Below, one piece after another: positions 1 to 10,076 of a stretch of 21,954 nt of DNA. The first letter of the stretch is position 1. Each line of letters opens with the position of its first letter. Origin of the DNA: Symbiodinium natans (taxonomy: Eukaryota; Sar; Dinophyceae; Suessiales; Symbiodiniaceae); contig CAJNDS010000078.1 in NCBI GenBank assembly GCA_905221605.1, positions 215,001 to 236,954 of the forward strand. Direction: 5' to 3'. The notes beneath the pieces are model-generated. The model was given only the letters and a program-made list of their open reading frames with translations. It had not been told where the DNA came from and searched no databases. Made by a program: the position numbers and the translations under genes.

Positions 1-410
1 GGGCCAGTGCGCGAAAGTCCTGGCCACATCGAATCCCAACATCCCTGATGGAAGCAGCACCACTGCTAGAAGTGACCACCTGGCTTTGTAAAATGACCCG
101 CCGCCACTGAAACCGTACGTGTTTTTTCATTGAAACGCGTATTTCGTACAGGTAAAAAGCCACTTGTTTTCAAAGTTTTTGATTTTATACAACTTGTTTG
201 AACTACGCTTTTTGTTTTCCAGGTTTCCGCGCGAGTATTTTGGTATCTTGCCCTTCTAGTGTGGATGGCATTGTTTGATTACTGTCGCTTCTGTGGAGTT
301 TATCGGGATGCACGTTGTTTGGGCTTGCACTGTGTCGGCTTTGGGGTTGACAGTTAAGGGTCTTGGACATGAAGGGGCTTGTTTAGGCGGGATGTAGCAC
401 TGATTTAGCT
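1..410. other. No gene recognised
   Basis: AT-rich to mixed sequence with no open frame that looks protein-like on either strand and no clear repeat. It may be an intron of the coiled-coil gene that begins to show coding sequence near 823, or intergenic DNA. Confidence 0.4.
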
Positions 411-470
411 GTTCGGGCTTCGGGGCTTCGGGTTTTTTAGGGTGTAGGGTTTAGGGGTTTCGGTTTTCGG
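411..470 (+). repeat. Degenerate telomere-like island (TTTAGGG variants)
   Basis: A run of TTCGGG and TTTAGGG-like words on the + strand (for example GGGTTTAGGGG near 447). Telomeres of dinoflagellates and plants use TTTAGGG. This is a short, decayed interstitial copy rather than a chromosome end. Confidence 0.6.
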
Positions 471-644
471 AGTTAGCGGCCGAGCATTGCCGGTGCTGCA
501 AGCCGATGAGTTGCTGGGTGCCGGTTGGTTTGGGATGACCTTTTGAAACACAAGGACGCTGACACCCTTGACACCGACCCTAAGCAGCCCTCGCCATTCG
601 TTAGGGTTAAGAGGCATGGTTGAGAATCAGGCTTGCGAAGCACG

Positions 645-757
645 CCCCCCCGCCCCCCACCCGCCACCCCCCACCCGCCACCCCCCACCCGCCACCCCCC
701 ACCCGCCACCCCCCACCCGCCACCCCCCACCCGCCACCCCCCACCCCCGCCCCCAGC
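645..757. repeat. C-rich 14-bp minisatellite
   Basis: About seven tandem copies of GCCACCCCCCACCC, almost perfect in the centre and flanked by C-rich variants. The open frames across it encode only Pro/His/Ala low complexity on + and Gly/Trp on -, so I do not call them genes. The opposite strand is G-rich and could fold into quadruplexes. Confidence 0.85.
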
Positions 758-822
758 CCCCAGCCCCCAACCCGCTCAGCCATCCCATCATAACAGCGTC
801 AAGCTGAGTGTCTCATTCCCAG

Positions 823-862
823 GAGCAGGACAAGGAAAGACAGGCCCTGGACTCAGCGAATG
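823..862 (+). CDS. Putative exon of a coiled-coil protein
   Basis: After a polypyrimidine-like stretch and a CAG acceptor (820-822), the frame reads EQDKERQALDSAN and then meets a possible GC donor at 863. The charged heptad-like content matches the other short exons on this strand up to 4072. The piece is short, so the call rests on composition, on the acceptor and on similarity of style to its neighbours. The gene's 5' end is not identified. Confidence 0.35.
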
Positions 863-1476
863 GCTGTGGACAGTTTTGATGCCCCATGCCGAATCATGCA
901 GAAATTTGCATCACTTGTAGGATATGCACCAACACTCAAAAATTGTTCACGTCTGTTCAGCAAAGCTTGCATGAACGGAGAAGGGCATGGGCCAGATAGC
1001 GGGGCCACATTCACTGTCCCAGTGGCCGCTGCTTACTATCATGTACAATCAGTATATCGCTTAGCCAAGAACGTACTCACCGTAGTCAAAGAAGCGCTCT
1101 GTCGTGATCCTTACAAATGGTGAGAGAAGCTGTCCCCGAACTGTCCGATGCTCCTTGCACACCTGCAGTGAATTGCAGTGTTCACACATGATGCACTCAC
1201 TGCCGCATACAGTAGCGCTGTTTTCTACGCCAGATAAGGACTGCAACGAAAACGGTCACATATAGACCACAGGGCCAGTGCCTCTTAGTTGTCTTAGGGC
1301 AGCTGCACGGTCTTCATATGCTCCCTGAACTGTTTGGAAGGGTTCTGAAGTAGGGGCCCTTGGGGTTTATAGTAGGGTATTTCGGGGTACATAAGGGCTA
1401 TATAAGGGCTCCCCATTGAGGGCCCATATTCAGGGATCATGTAAATACCATGAGAAGCTGGCCATTGATTCTCGGA

Positions 1477-1803
1477 CCGAAGGAGCTGCAGGATAATTTT
1501 CTGTACGTGAAGACGCAGCTCGACAAGGCGGAAGTGGAAGATGTCACGTTCGTCACAGCGGTTGTTGACATCCTTCGCTGCCACCGTCGTGTGGTACCGT
1601 ATCATCTGTACTCGTCAAATGGTCAGGTTCAGATGAAGCAGGCTGAAGCTGCTCAGAATGGGTCGCTGGATGGACAAAAGGCAATGCCGCAGTTGCACCT
1701 TGAAGCAACAATCTGTTGAACAATGTTTATGCTTCACTGCCTGCAGGAACTTGAGCGGCACAGGCACACACTGCAGAGCATTTCTGAAGAAAGGCTGGAG
1801 GGA
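1477..1803 (+). CDS. Putative exons of a coiled-coil protein (two or three pieces)
   Basis: A frame from about 1477 reads KELQDNFLYVKTQLDKAEVE and continues open to about 1690 (MKQAEAAQNGSLDG). After a CTGCAG acceptor ending at 1746 a second piece, in another frame, reads QELERHRHTLQSISEERLEG and then meets a TGA at 1804. Both are rich in Glu, Lys, Arg, Gln and Leu, as in long coiled coils. I do not recognise the family. Exact exon limits are uncertain; the 1747 start is the best defined. Confidence 0.35.
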
Positions 1804-1804
1804 T

Positions 1805-2453
1805 GATACAAACATCACTGTTTGAATGTTCAATGGCTGCCGCCAGTGCCGCTGTACCAGTAGAGAAAGTTGGCCGCACGAGAGCAGCAATTCTAAATGT
1901 CCAGGGCTGTGGTGGGGGTCATGCTCGCACAATCTTGCACCAGTTTTCAAACTGGGCGGCAGCCGATGAACCAGACACTCGCGTAAGTATGACCCGGGAA
2001 GGTTGTCTCCCTGTCCGTGTTGTGTATCGCCGCATGGTCTTGTTGCTTTATCAGTTTAGAAGCCGATAAAACGGCATAAGCCGATATATGCCGATGAAAC
2101 CGATGAGCACATACGCCGATGTTGACATTCCCTGTCTCGCCGAAGTGAGTCGCAGCTCAGTCGCTGGGCTTGCATGTGATGTACTAATCTGATGTAAGCC
2201 ATGATATTCATGATGCTATATGATGCTGCACGCATCTGCACGCTGGTCTGACCGCCGGGGCATGGCGGGTTTTTGCCGCACAGCAGATCTGGTGGAGTTC
2301 AGTTTTAATTGGCCAAGATGATTTCGGAGCCAGTGATGCTGGCGAGTAAAGTCTGTTACGGACATTGGCGGGTTGTAGCGGAAGCTGCCGGCTTGAAACC
2401 GTTACAGAAACCTTGCCGGGGCGTAACACAAACCAACGCGGGTTCTTTTTTTC
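1805..2453. other. No gene recognised; GCCGAT-rich patch
   Basis: Probably intron or intergenic. From about 2060 to 2125 the word GCCGAT recurs several times, including the imperfect palindrome CGGCATA...TATGCCG near 2073-2094. An open frame from 1803 to 2069 has no recognisable motif, and I do not call it a gene. Confidence 0.4.
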
Positions 2454-2516
2454 AGGGTTTAGGGGTTAGGGCTTAGGGTTCAGGATCTAGGCTTTAGGGT
2501 TTAGGTTTTTAGGGTT
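2454..2516 (+). repeat. Degenerate telomere-like island
   Basis: The + strand carries GGGTTTAGGGGTTAGGGCTTAG followed by further TTTAGGG-like words. The G-rich strand is on +, the same orientation as the islands at 411, 18432, 19241 and the terminal array. It is surrounded by ordinary mixed sequence, so it is interstitial. Confidence 0.7.
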
Positions 2517-2710
2517 GGTTTCCGCTACACTTGCGTCTGGTTTCCAGGCTTGCGGGCGTGATTTCCGTCACAATTTATTCTTGCTTTCCGTTTTGGTTTT
2601 AGGTTTAAATTCCCTCTTGGTTTCCGTTGCACACCTTACCCGATGCTGGCGGAGCAGTAAGTCAGCAGCAGTTTGTGGACTTAAATCCCCTAGCAGCATT
2701 CACCATCAAG

Positions 2711-2764
2711 GAACAGACTTGCAGCTCGCATGGACAGTGCCCTCAATGTTGCGGAGAAGGACAG
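2711..2764 (+). CDS. Putative coiled-coil exon with GC donor
   Basis: After an AAG acceptor (2708-2710) the frame reads NRLAARMDSALNVAEKD. It is closed by AG at 2763-2764 followed by GC. The 54-bp exon starts and ends in the same phase. Open frames of greater length cross this region in the other two + frames, but their proteins are Cys/Trp-rich and unconvincing, while this frame has the hydrophobic/charged pattern of the neighbouring coiled-coil pieces. Confidence 0.4.
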
Positions 2765-3341
2765 GCGTTGTTGGTGTGCGTGCGGGCATGTTGCCCTCCA
2801 GCTGCTCTGCAGGAGAAGGCCTATCATGAGCAATCAGTCGAGCGCGTGACGACCGCCAGGGCCTCATGTGTTCGTAGACATGCCCGACCGACGTACCCCA
2901 TCGCTTTTTCCTTGCATGAGCAGACTTGAACGTGCGCTTGCCAACGGCATCCACTGTAGCATCCTACCTGTTTGTCGAGTTGGTTCCTTGTTTGCCTGGC
3001 CAACATGCTTAGCCACCAATCTGTTCACACCCATCCTTGAGGTCTCTCTACATTCTGAGCCTTGAAGCCCAAAATACAACATCAGACAACAAATTTGATC
3101 TGGGATTTCGTTAACCTGCGTGCCGGCTCATGTGCCTCGCTCGTTCAGTACTTTGTGAGCCGCTGTCATGCCACAGACTTCGATGTGATCTTCGATGTGT
3201 GCGCATGGCCGTTCTTTGCCTACAAGCTGGCCTGCTTGTGCCCACTAGCCTGCGTGCATCAAGGAGTTTTGAGATTATTTATCTCAAGTTGTCAGGGGTT
3301 GCACTGAAGAACTACTTTGAAGATCTTTGAAATGCTTGAAG

Positions 3342-3590
3342 GCAAATGCCAGGCTGATGGAGGAGCTGCTGCACAGAGCTGAAGCACAAATCTGCACCGT
3401 GCTTTTTTTGACATGCGAGTCAATAGCGAGGAGCGAGACCGAATTGCGAAGGAAGTTGAACGCCTTTCATCTTTGTGCCACTCTGACCGATAAACTCAGA
3501 CCATGGCTTCCTTTTAATCTTGGGGTGAGGTACGCCCAGTCTGTCGCCCAGCTTCAAGCCAGTTTGGCTGATGCCCAGTCCGATACTCAG
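3342..3590 (+). CDS. Putative coiled-coil exons (three pieces)
   Basis: Three pieces with coiled-coil character lie in a row: ANARLMEELLHRAEAQI from 3342, EERDRIAKEVERLSSLCHSD from about 3427 in a different frame (its unspliced frame stops at 3491), and SVAQLQASLADAQSDTQ from 3540 after a CAG acceptor. The changes of frame imply introns of only tens of bases, or frame-disrupting mutations. The gene continues at 3830. The heptad-like spacing of Leu/Ile/Val in each piece is the main evidence. Confidence 0.4.
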
Positions 3591-3829
3591 AGTTCATCAG
3601 AGTTCACAAGGCTGGGATGGCAAGGGCTCAGAGAGGGTAGGTCGTTGGTAGCATCGCAGCATAGCATGGCGCAGCGCTCATTTAACATAGATGTGCGCAG
3701 AATCATGTGCAACAGAGGTCCGGCAAGTTCGAATCCGCGACTGGCCAGACTGACCCTGTGCGCCAACGTCATTGCAATAGCATGATCCGGTGACACATGA
3801 ATGGCTTCACTGAATTCCCACCGTGTCAG

Positions 3830-4072
3830 GCTGAAGTGGCACTATTGAGGTCTGAGGTGGAGGACTTGGATGCAACACTGCGGGACAGGGAAGAGGCTCG
3901 CTACAACATGCATGCAGCTGATGATTGAACAGTCTCGAACCATCTACACTGGACAGGAAAATGATGCTTTGAAGACACGCATTCGAAAGCTTGCGGTGTC
4001 GTGAAGGAGAAGCGTGCTTTCATTCGTGTCTCCCCTGAAGACCTGGCGGATGTTTCACACTCCAGACGATGA
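3830..4072 (+). pseudogene. 3' end of coiled-coil gene, broken by two frameshifts
   Basis: After a CAG acceptor (3827-3829) the frame reads AEVALLRSEVEDLDATLRDR then EEARYNM. It then stops at 3926 because of an ATGCATGC duplication at 3908-3915. One frame over, the text continues as MQLMIEQSRTIYTGQENDAL and KTRIRKLAV, stopping at 4002. A second shift near 3997 returns to the original frame: VKEKRAFIRVSPEDLADVSH, ending at TGA 4070-4072. No intron fits in these few bases. It is therefore a decayed gene copy or carries assembly errors. The family is not identified; long coiled coil with a conserved-looking basic C-terminus. Confidence 0.55.
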
Positions 4073-4940
4073 GACAAAAGTGAGATCTGCTGCGTGCTAG
4101 TTTGTGAATATGCCTGTAGCCGCTAAACTGCCAAGTTCTCAAGGTGGTAGTTGTTGATCGAAGATGAACAAAGCGCGCCATCGGACACCTTTGAATTCTC
4201 AAGTGACCTTGGCCTGAGCTCTCAACTTCTCACCCCGGGACTTCTTAGTTGCAGCGGGCTGTTGATTTGCACCACGATTCGACATACACATATGTAGGTA
4301 CATATATATACATATATACATATATGTATCTATACATATATATATATATGTGCGTATTTATATCGGATTCGCCCTCGGAGTAATCGAGTCGATAGGAAAT
4401 GGCCCTCTCGCTTGCTGGAACCCGTCCATACCTTCAACACCCTATCTCGAATGGGAGCCTCTCTGTCAGCTAACGCTTCATAAAGTGAGCTAAGAGGCAA
4501 GCCACAGTTAGATGCACGCACCCGAGTGCCCGAACCGTCAAGGCTTCATAGCGCTAGGAAAGAAGACTGTGCTAGTGGAGTAACATTGTAATTCCATGTG
4601 CTCGAAGATGGGCACCAGGTGAATGCGGTGAGTACCTTGCTCTGGGCACGGTCCAACGCTGGAAAGAGAGGCCTGGATCTCCATTGGATCTCAGCATTTC
4701 AAGGGCTCTTGGCATGGCTCGGCGAAACATCTGGTCAAACAAAACCCATCTTCATTTCAACTCTTCATCTAAAGCCCCCCCCATGTTACGGCTCTTGTGC
4801 ACGGCTCTGAACTCGTCTCGTAATGTGTCATATACTTGGTACGTCTGTGCATGCGGGAGCGAGACCTGTGAAGTAGAAGCGCATCTTGAACCTTCAGACA
4901 TCTGGCAGCCATTTGTAGTTTTGTGCACGTCTCCGGGCAG
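4073..4940. other. Intergenic/5' flank of the amidotransferase gene
   Basis: No convincing gene. It contains the AT microsatellite at 4269-4355. The frame 4684-5121 is open, but it overlaps the better frame of the HEVGH exon and has no motif. The CAG at 4938-4940 just before the first coding exon could be either an intron acceptor or a spliced-leader trans-splice site, which dinoflagellate mRNAs use. Confidence 0.4.
4269..4355. repeat. (TA)n-rich microsatellite
   Basis: Runs of ATATATAC/CATATATG alternate for about 85 bp. It is largely self-complementary, so it could form a hairpin. It has no coding content. Confidence 0.85.
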
Positions 4941-4951
4941 GAAGCCCATTG

Positions 4952-5286
4952 ATGGTCCTGATGGATCCATGCACTGTTTTGGAGTTCTTCCTCTTCTACG
5001 GGCTCTTTGGTGCCCTGCACGAGGTTGGACATGTCCTGGCAGGGCTGATGGTGGGCTGCCGCCCAGCCGCGACCCTTCGGAACTTCTTGGCGGCGGCTAC
5101 CTCACGGCAGGTGTGCATTGAGACCAAGGGTTGGAGCACCACTTGGGTGCGCCACGCTGGATGGGTTGTCTCTGTGGTGCTCGCCGCCGCTGTGCGCTTC
5201 ACGCCCAAGGCCTCCAGCATCGCCTTCTACGCAGCTCTCGTCACGGCTTTGGAGGCCTGTCTGTCCGACCTCTTACAACTGCCGAA
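4952..5286 (+). CDS. Exon 1: membrane segment with HEVGH zinc-protease-like motif
   Basis: Reads MVLMDPCTVLEFFLFYGLFG then ALHEVGHVLAG, an HExxH motif inside a hydrophobic stretch, as in M50/site-2 protease-type intramembrane metalloproteases (established for that family). Two more hydrophobic stretches follow (GWVVSVVLAAAV and AFYAALVTALEACLSDLLQL). The usual third metal ligand of M50 (an Asp in an LDG-type motif) is not clearly present, although SDLLQLP at the end is a candidate position. The exon closes at 5286 in phase 2 with a GT donor; joining to 5389 gives LLQLPKKPGCFSCGNFG. The role could be proteolytic or only a membrane anchor. Confidence 0.55.
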
Positions 5287-8200
5287 GTGGTCGAAGCCAG
5301 GTTCGTTTGGGAGTTGTAAAAGTTACATAAAGTTACCACCGAGAAGTCGCCGAAACTGTAGCCGGAACATGCCGGAACTGGAGCCCAGGAAGCCGGGATG
5401 CTTCTCCTGCGGCAACTTCGGCATCGTGATCCTCAATGCTGCCTGGACCGCCGCACCCAAGAAGATGAAGGACATCCTTGAGGCAATGGTGGAGGTGACA
5501 TAGCGGAGAGTCCAGGATCGCGAAGCGTTCATGGTACTCATGATGTACTCATGTCCACGCAGCATTTCTGCATGACTTACATGACTTCGTGGCTACGTGA
5601 GGTGACCATGATGCGTGGGGCGCAGAGCGGCGGTGTCGTCACCTTCACAGGCAGTGGTGACCTCATGGGTGCCCGGGCTCGGGTAGTGAATCAGCAGCCA
5701 GGCAGCAATGTCATTGCGTGGACATGATATGTGGACATGGACTCGACGCTATTGGACGCTCATGCCCCACACGAGCTGGCGCATGCCTTTAAGTGTTGGG
5801 AAGAAAGACTCAGAAAAGCCCTCAGGAAGCGCACGACGCTGTCTTCGCTCGTGCGCCGAAGCCTCGACTCCACCGAGCGTTGGGCGCGGCTCCGACGAGG
5901 CATCTTGGTAGTGCTCCAGAGCGACTGATCATGATAAGAGTCTAAGGAGTCTACGGAATCTACGGAGTCTAAGGAGTCTAAGGAGTCTAAGGTGTCTAAA
6001 GTCTGAAACATCTTGCATCGAATTGCTGTGGTCGGGTGAGTCAGTCAATCGAGGCCTTGTGGCTCGTGGGCGGCTCTACATGGGACATACTCGTTTTGCT
6101 ACCAGCTCCAAAGCCACTTTGGAGGGCACCCACCCACACCGGTGGACCCCGCCGCAGAAACACGACGTGTATGTGGGCTGGTCTCAAGGCCGGCTGACAA
6201 ATCAACAGAAGCAGCTGGAGATCTTCGTCACACACAATGGAGACCTGGACTACTTTGATGTGGGGCAGATCACTTACGACCTTGGCACCATCCAGTCCTG
6301 GCTGGAGGTTGCCACCGGAATCCCGAGGCCCTCAGAGGTGGATTCAGCGGCCATCGCGGGGATCATGGACCTGCTTCGCACACAGGGCTGCCTTGCCCGC
6401 AGCGTGCGCTTCGGCTTCCTTTTCGGCGTAAAGCGGAAGTCGCTCAAGTACGAGATGCCCCCGCAGAACCTGTTCAAGCAGATCGGTCAGGCAATCCCCG
6501 GCAGAGGGCCACAATGTGCCACAGTAGGGGGCCACTCTGAGTTTAGGAACATGTAGGAACGCATGGACACTTTAGGAGCCTGGCAAGATTTTTCTGCTGA
6601 GGTGATCAACAGTGTGCTGCAGAAGCATGGCATCGAGCAGAAGACTGTGGGTGTCCTGAACGACGGCAGAGACCTGCTGCGCCATCTGTCCGTGGAGGCA
6701 GTGCAAAGAGGCGTGCAAGGCTGCAAACTCAAAATCCCATTGGAAGAGAGCGACGTGGAGAAGATGGTGAACTGCGCTGTGGATGCCTTCTTCGACAACG
6801 ACCTCCTCTTCGCTACACAGCTCTTTATGCGAAATGCCAAGGGCTCCTTCGGGCTTTGCGTCACCTCGTCCCTGGATGCCGGCCGCCAGATGGTCATTGC
6901 AGCCCGCGGTCAGACCATGTCGGTGCCTCCCTCAGAGCTCAGAGCAAGTGCTTAATGTGCTTATTTGCTGACTCAACCTTCTGTGTGGGAGAGGAGAAGG
7001 CCTTGAGCTGTCACAAAGGGAATAGGCCTGCTGTGACGTCCTTTGCTTGGAACCCCCATAGTCTTTACGCAGACACTGGCTGTCACAACCTTCTTCAGGC
7101 AATGGGCTGTGAGCTCCTCCTGTTTTGTGCAACACTGTCACTGTCAGCAAGATAGTGCTGCGAGTCATGGCGCCCCAAAGTCCCGTGTCCCGCGAAGTAA
7201 AAGACTCAGTGCCGAAACTCAAAGCTCCCCAGCCAGCCAACCTCCCCAACTCAGCCGCATAAACCCAAAGCTCCCCAACCTAGACCCTGTCGGTGCAGAA
7301 GCCAAGCTGACACAGGGCACCAGTAGGGCACCTCCTTGTTTTGGCATCTCTCCCCCGTCACAGAGAGACTCAGGTTGCCTTTTACCCGGAGACAGGCCTG
7401 ATCCTTTATGGCTCCGAGGCTGCGGCCGTCAAGGCCGGCATGGGCAAGGACATCCCCGCTGCCGGGAACGAGGAACAGCGACAGCGAAGGTCCACAGAGC
7501 TGTGAAACTCTACCAATGTACCAACGTCTCCCCATGTCCTCCGCAAGTTTCGCAATGCCAAAGACTTTGGGACAGCCAAGGTCGCGGCGTGCAAGCGCAG
7601 TGTTCGGGCTGGCCGCAGGCAAGCTCGATCTCAGCCAGGAAACCCAGGAAGTCGCCCCACTGGCCACTTAGCTTTTTTGACGGATAGCGACGCCAAGCAC
7701 AGATAAGCACAGTAAGGATAGAAACTTAGAAAATGTGTAGAAAATACGATGATGCTGCGCTCGTGCCATCACGGCGATATACTCGGGATGGGATCTGAGG
7801 ATGGCAGCATGCAGCTCGGACCAGAGTCACAGCTCAACGAGGGTCCCGCGATGCGGTTGGACCTCGACGACTCTAGGCTCTTCAATGCTCTTCATGGCTG
7901 TTCTCGAAAGCTTGAAAGTGCCGGTACAAACAAACGACGGTTCTTTTGGACCAGAATGCTTCGTACAACGCGTGCACTAATGTGCCCAGAGGTCGCGCAG
8001 AGGTCACGAAGGGGCTATGCAATGCAGCAAAGCACATGCGAGGGTCATGAAGGGGGCCAGGGTTGTGAATTCCTGATGATTGGGGATGAGAATCGTGAGC
8101 ATCAGCTGCCCGGGCCTGGGGCCCAGGGAGGGTTCGAGCTGCCCCAAAGGTCGATAGCATCGTAAAGGATCGCCAATACTGTGCGGTTATCGTGTGTCTT

Positions 8201-10041
8201 TCTGTGCCCCCGGCGTGTTGCGATGAGGCTCCGGATGCTCATGATTGCTCGCCATGACCAGAGCCTTATGCTTGTGATCGCAGTCCTAGTGTTCTGTTTC
8301 TCGACAATGTGCAAGCCTTGCATACTCACAAGCCTTTCGTCCAAACAGGAATAGGAGCTTTTGTCAAACAATATCATGCACGATACACCAGGATCAACAC
8401 GCATGGTGCATGATGCCTCCTCAAGGACTTGGGTGGAGAGATTTGCCTGCTAGACTGGGGCGAGGGTATGCCCTTCACCTCCTTCAACCACCGCACTCTT
8501 CGGCCAAAGGTGCTCCTGGCATGTTTACGAGTCTTCGTCTTGAAGAGAGTGCATAGGCCGTAGGCATCATTCGCATGGGTGTTGCCGCACCGTTGGTGTG
8601 CGTGCAGTATTGTTCACTAGAACCTTGGCTCTCTTTCTTGCTTCTAGTCCAGTCCAGCATCCTGACGCGTGGTGTGCATTTTCCATCATTTTCCCAGATT
8701 CTCAGGAAGGTATCCATAGGAAAATGTCGAGCTTCACTCACCAACCGAATGGAGACTAATGGGATGATATCTGGATGTCATATAAGATGCCCGTGCAGGG
8801 CGTGGCCTCGGAATGTTTCGGACTCTGCGCAAGATCAAACGAAAAAGGAAGAAGTCTGAATGGAAAGCTGCGTTCAGCTAAGCCAGGACGAGTGCCAGAC
8901 ATTCCTGCAGAAGGAGAGAAAGACATAGGTGAGCTGGATGCAGAACTCCCTAATTCCCAAACGGCCGTTGCAAGCTGTGCGACGATCTTGTTTGACGCGG
9001 CCATCCAGAGTATGCGAGACTGTACACACGAAGATGTGTGAAGCGTTGAACGCACATGATCAGCAGGCAAAAGAGTGAGGCACCGCACGAAGCACGAACC
9101 AACGGGTAGCCAATATCGATGTCGCACGAATGGTCGGATGATGGACATTATGAATTCTGGTAAGATGGCACCGATCTCAAACCACAAATGACATTGAGGG
9201 GGCAGCGGCGATGGCGGCGGGCAGTAGGGGGGCGCATGTGAAGTCTCATGTGGACCCCGTGACCCCTACTTTTCAGGCCCGTTCACGCTCGGGTCTGGTG
9301 GAAGCATGTGGAAGCTGCACGGAAGGTGAGGGTGGCTTTTGTGGCCCTTGGCCCATCATAAGAGGCAACGTTAACCCCAAAACCCTAAACCCTGAACTTC
9401 AGCTTCCAATCCCTGCATCCTGAAGTCTTCAACCTGCCAAGGCCAAAAAATCTGAAACTTCTACATCATGGCTATGCGGCTATGTATAGAACTAACCCAT
9501 GCGCGGAAGCTGCGGAAGCCCGGGCGGAAGGCAAGGCCAGGTAGGAAGAAATCGGCGAGGGTTGGGAAAATTACCTTTTTGTTCGATGTAATTGGAAACG
9601 CTTGCACGCGCCGCCTCGGCAGCCGGGTTGGCCCAAAATGGGGTGCAGCGTGCGCATCGCAGACGAAAAAAAAGCCAAAGTCATGTCGATTGGTTCGGAC
9701 GCGTCATGAGGTCAGGAGGTACAGTAGGAGGGCTCCAGGAGGTTTGGGGTCCCAGAAAGGTCAGGGGCGTCTCACCGGGGGTCCTGGGGGGTATCCTAGG
9801 GATGTCATGGGGTCCAGCAACCGTCAAAGGTGCCTTTTGGCGCGCCTGAAACGCAGGGGGCGGGGGCAAAACGGTATGTAGCAGCCAAGATGTGGCTGAT
9901 TTGGGTTCTGGGGCAAAACGGCCCTACCAGTTCAAGCCGCACGTCTGCCCCGCCTTCAGCATAAGCATCTTAACCACCGTAATAATGAGAATAATGTCTC
10001 AACAAAAAGCACGCACGCACACACGCACGCACCCACCCACC

Positions 10042-10076
<35 letters not shown>

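Noticed and set aside
473-920. Pro/His-rich (+) and Gly/Trp-rich (-) open frames
   Set aside because: Products of the C-rich 14-bp minisatellite.
3660-3750. Possible tRNA: B-box-like GTTCGAATCC with an A-box-like TGGCGCAGC upstream
   Set aside because: The T-stem does not pair, the D-arm would have an impossible loop and no anticodon stem could be drawn.
4684-5121. 145-residue open frame overlapping exon 1
   Set aside because: The frame at 4952-5286 has the HEVGH membrane motif and joins in phase to the glutaminase exon; this one has no motif.
5941-6001. Regularly spaced repeats considered as a CRISPR array
   Set aside because: Units are 9 bp in direct tandem without spacers.
7043-7687. 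214-residue open frame on +
   Set aside because: It crosses an inferred intron (6923-7373) and then reads the 7374 exon out of frame; the glutaminase frame fits the family motifs.
9468-9881. Basic 137-residue open frame
   Set aside because: GC-rich intronic sequence; Arg/Lys/Gly composition without a motif, and a second frame over the same bases is equally open.
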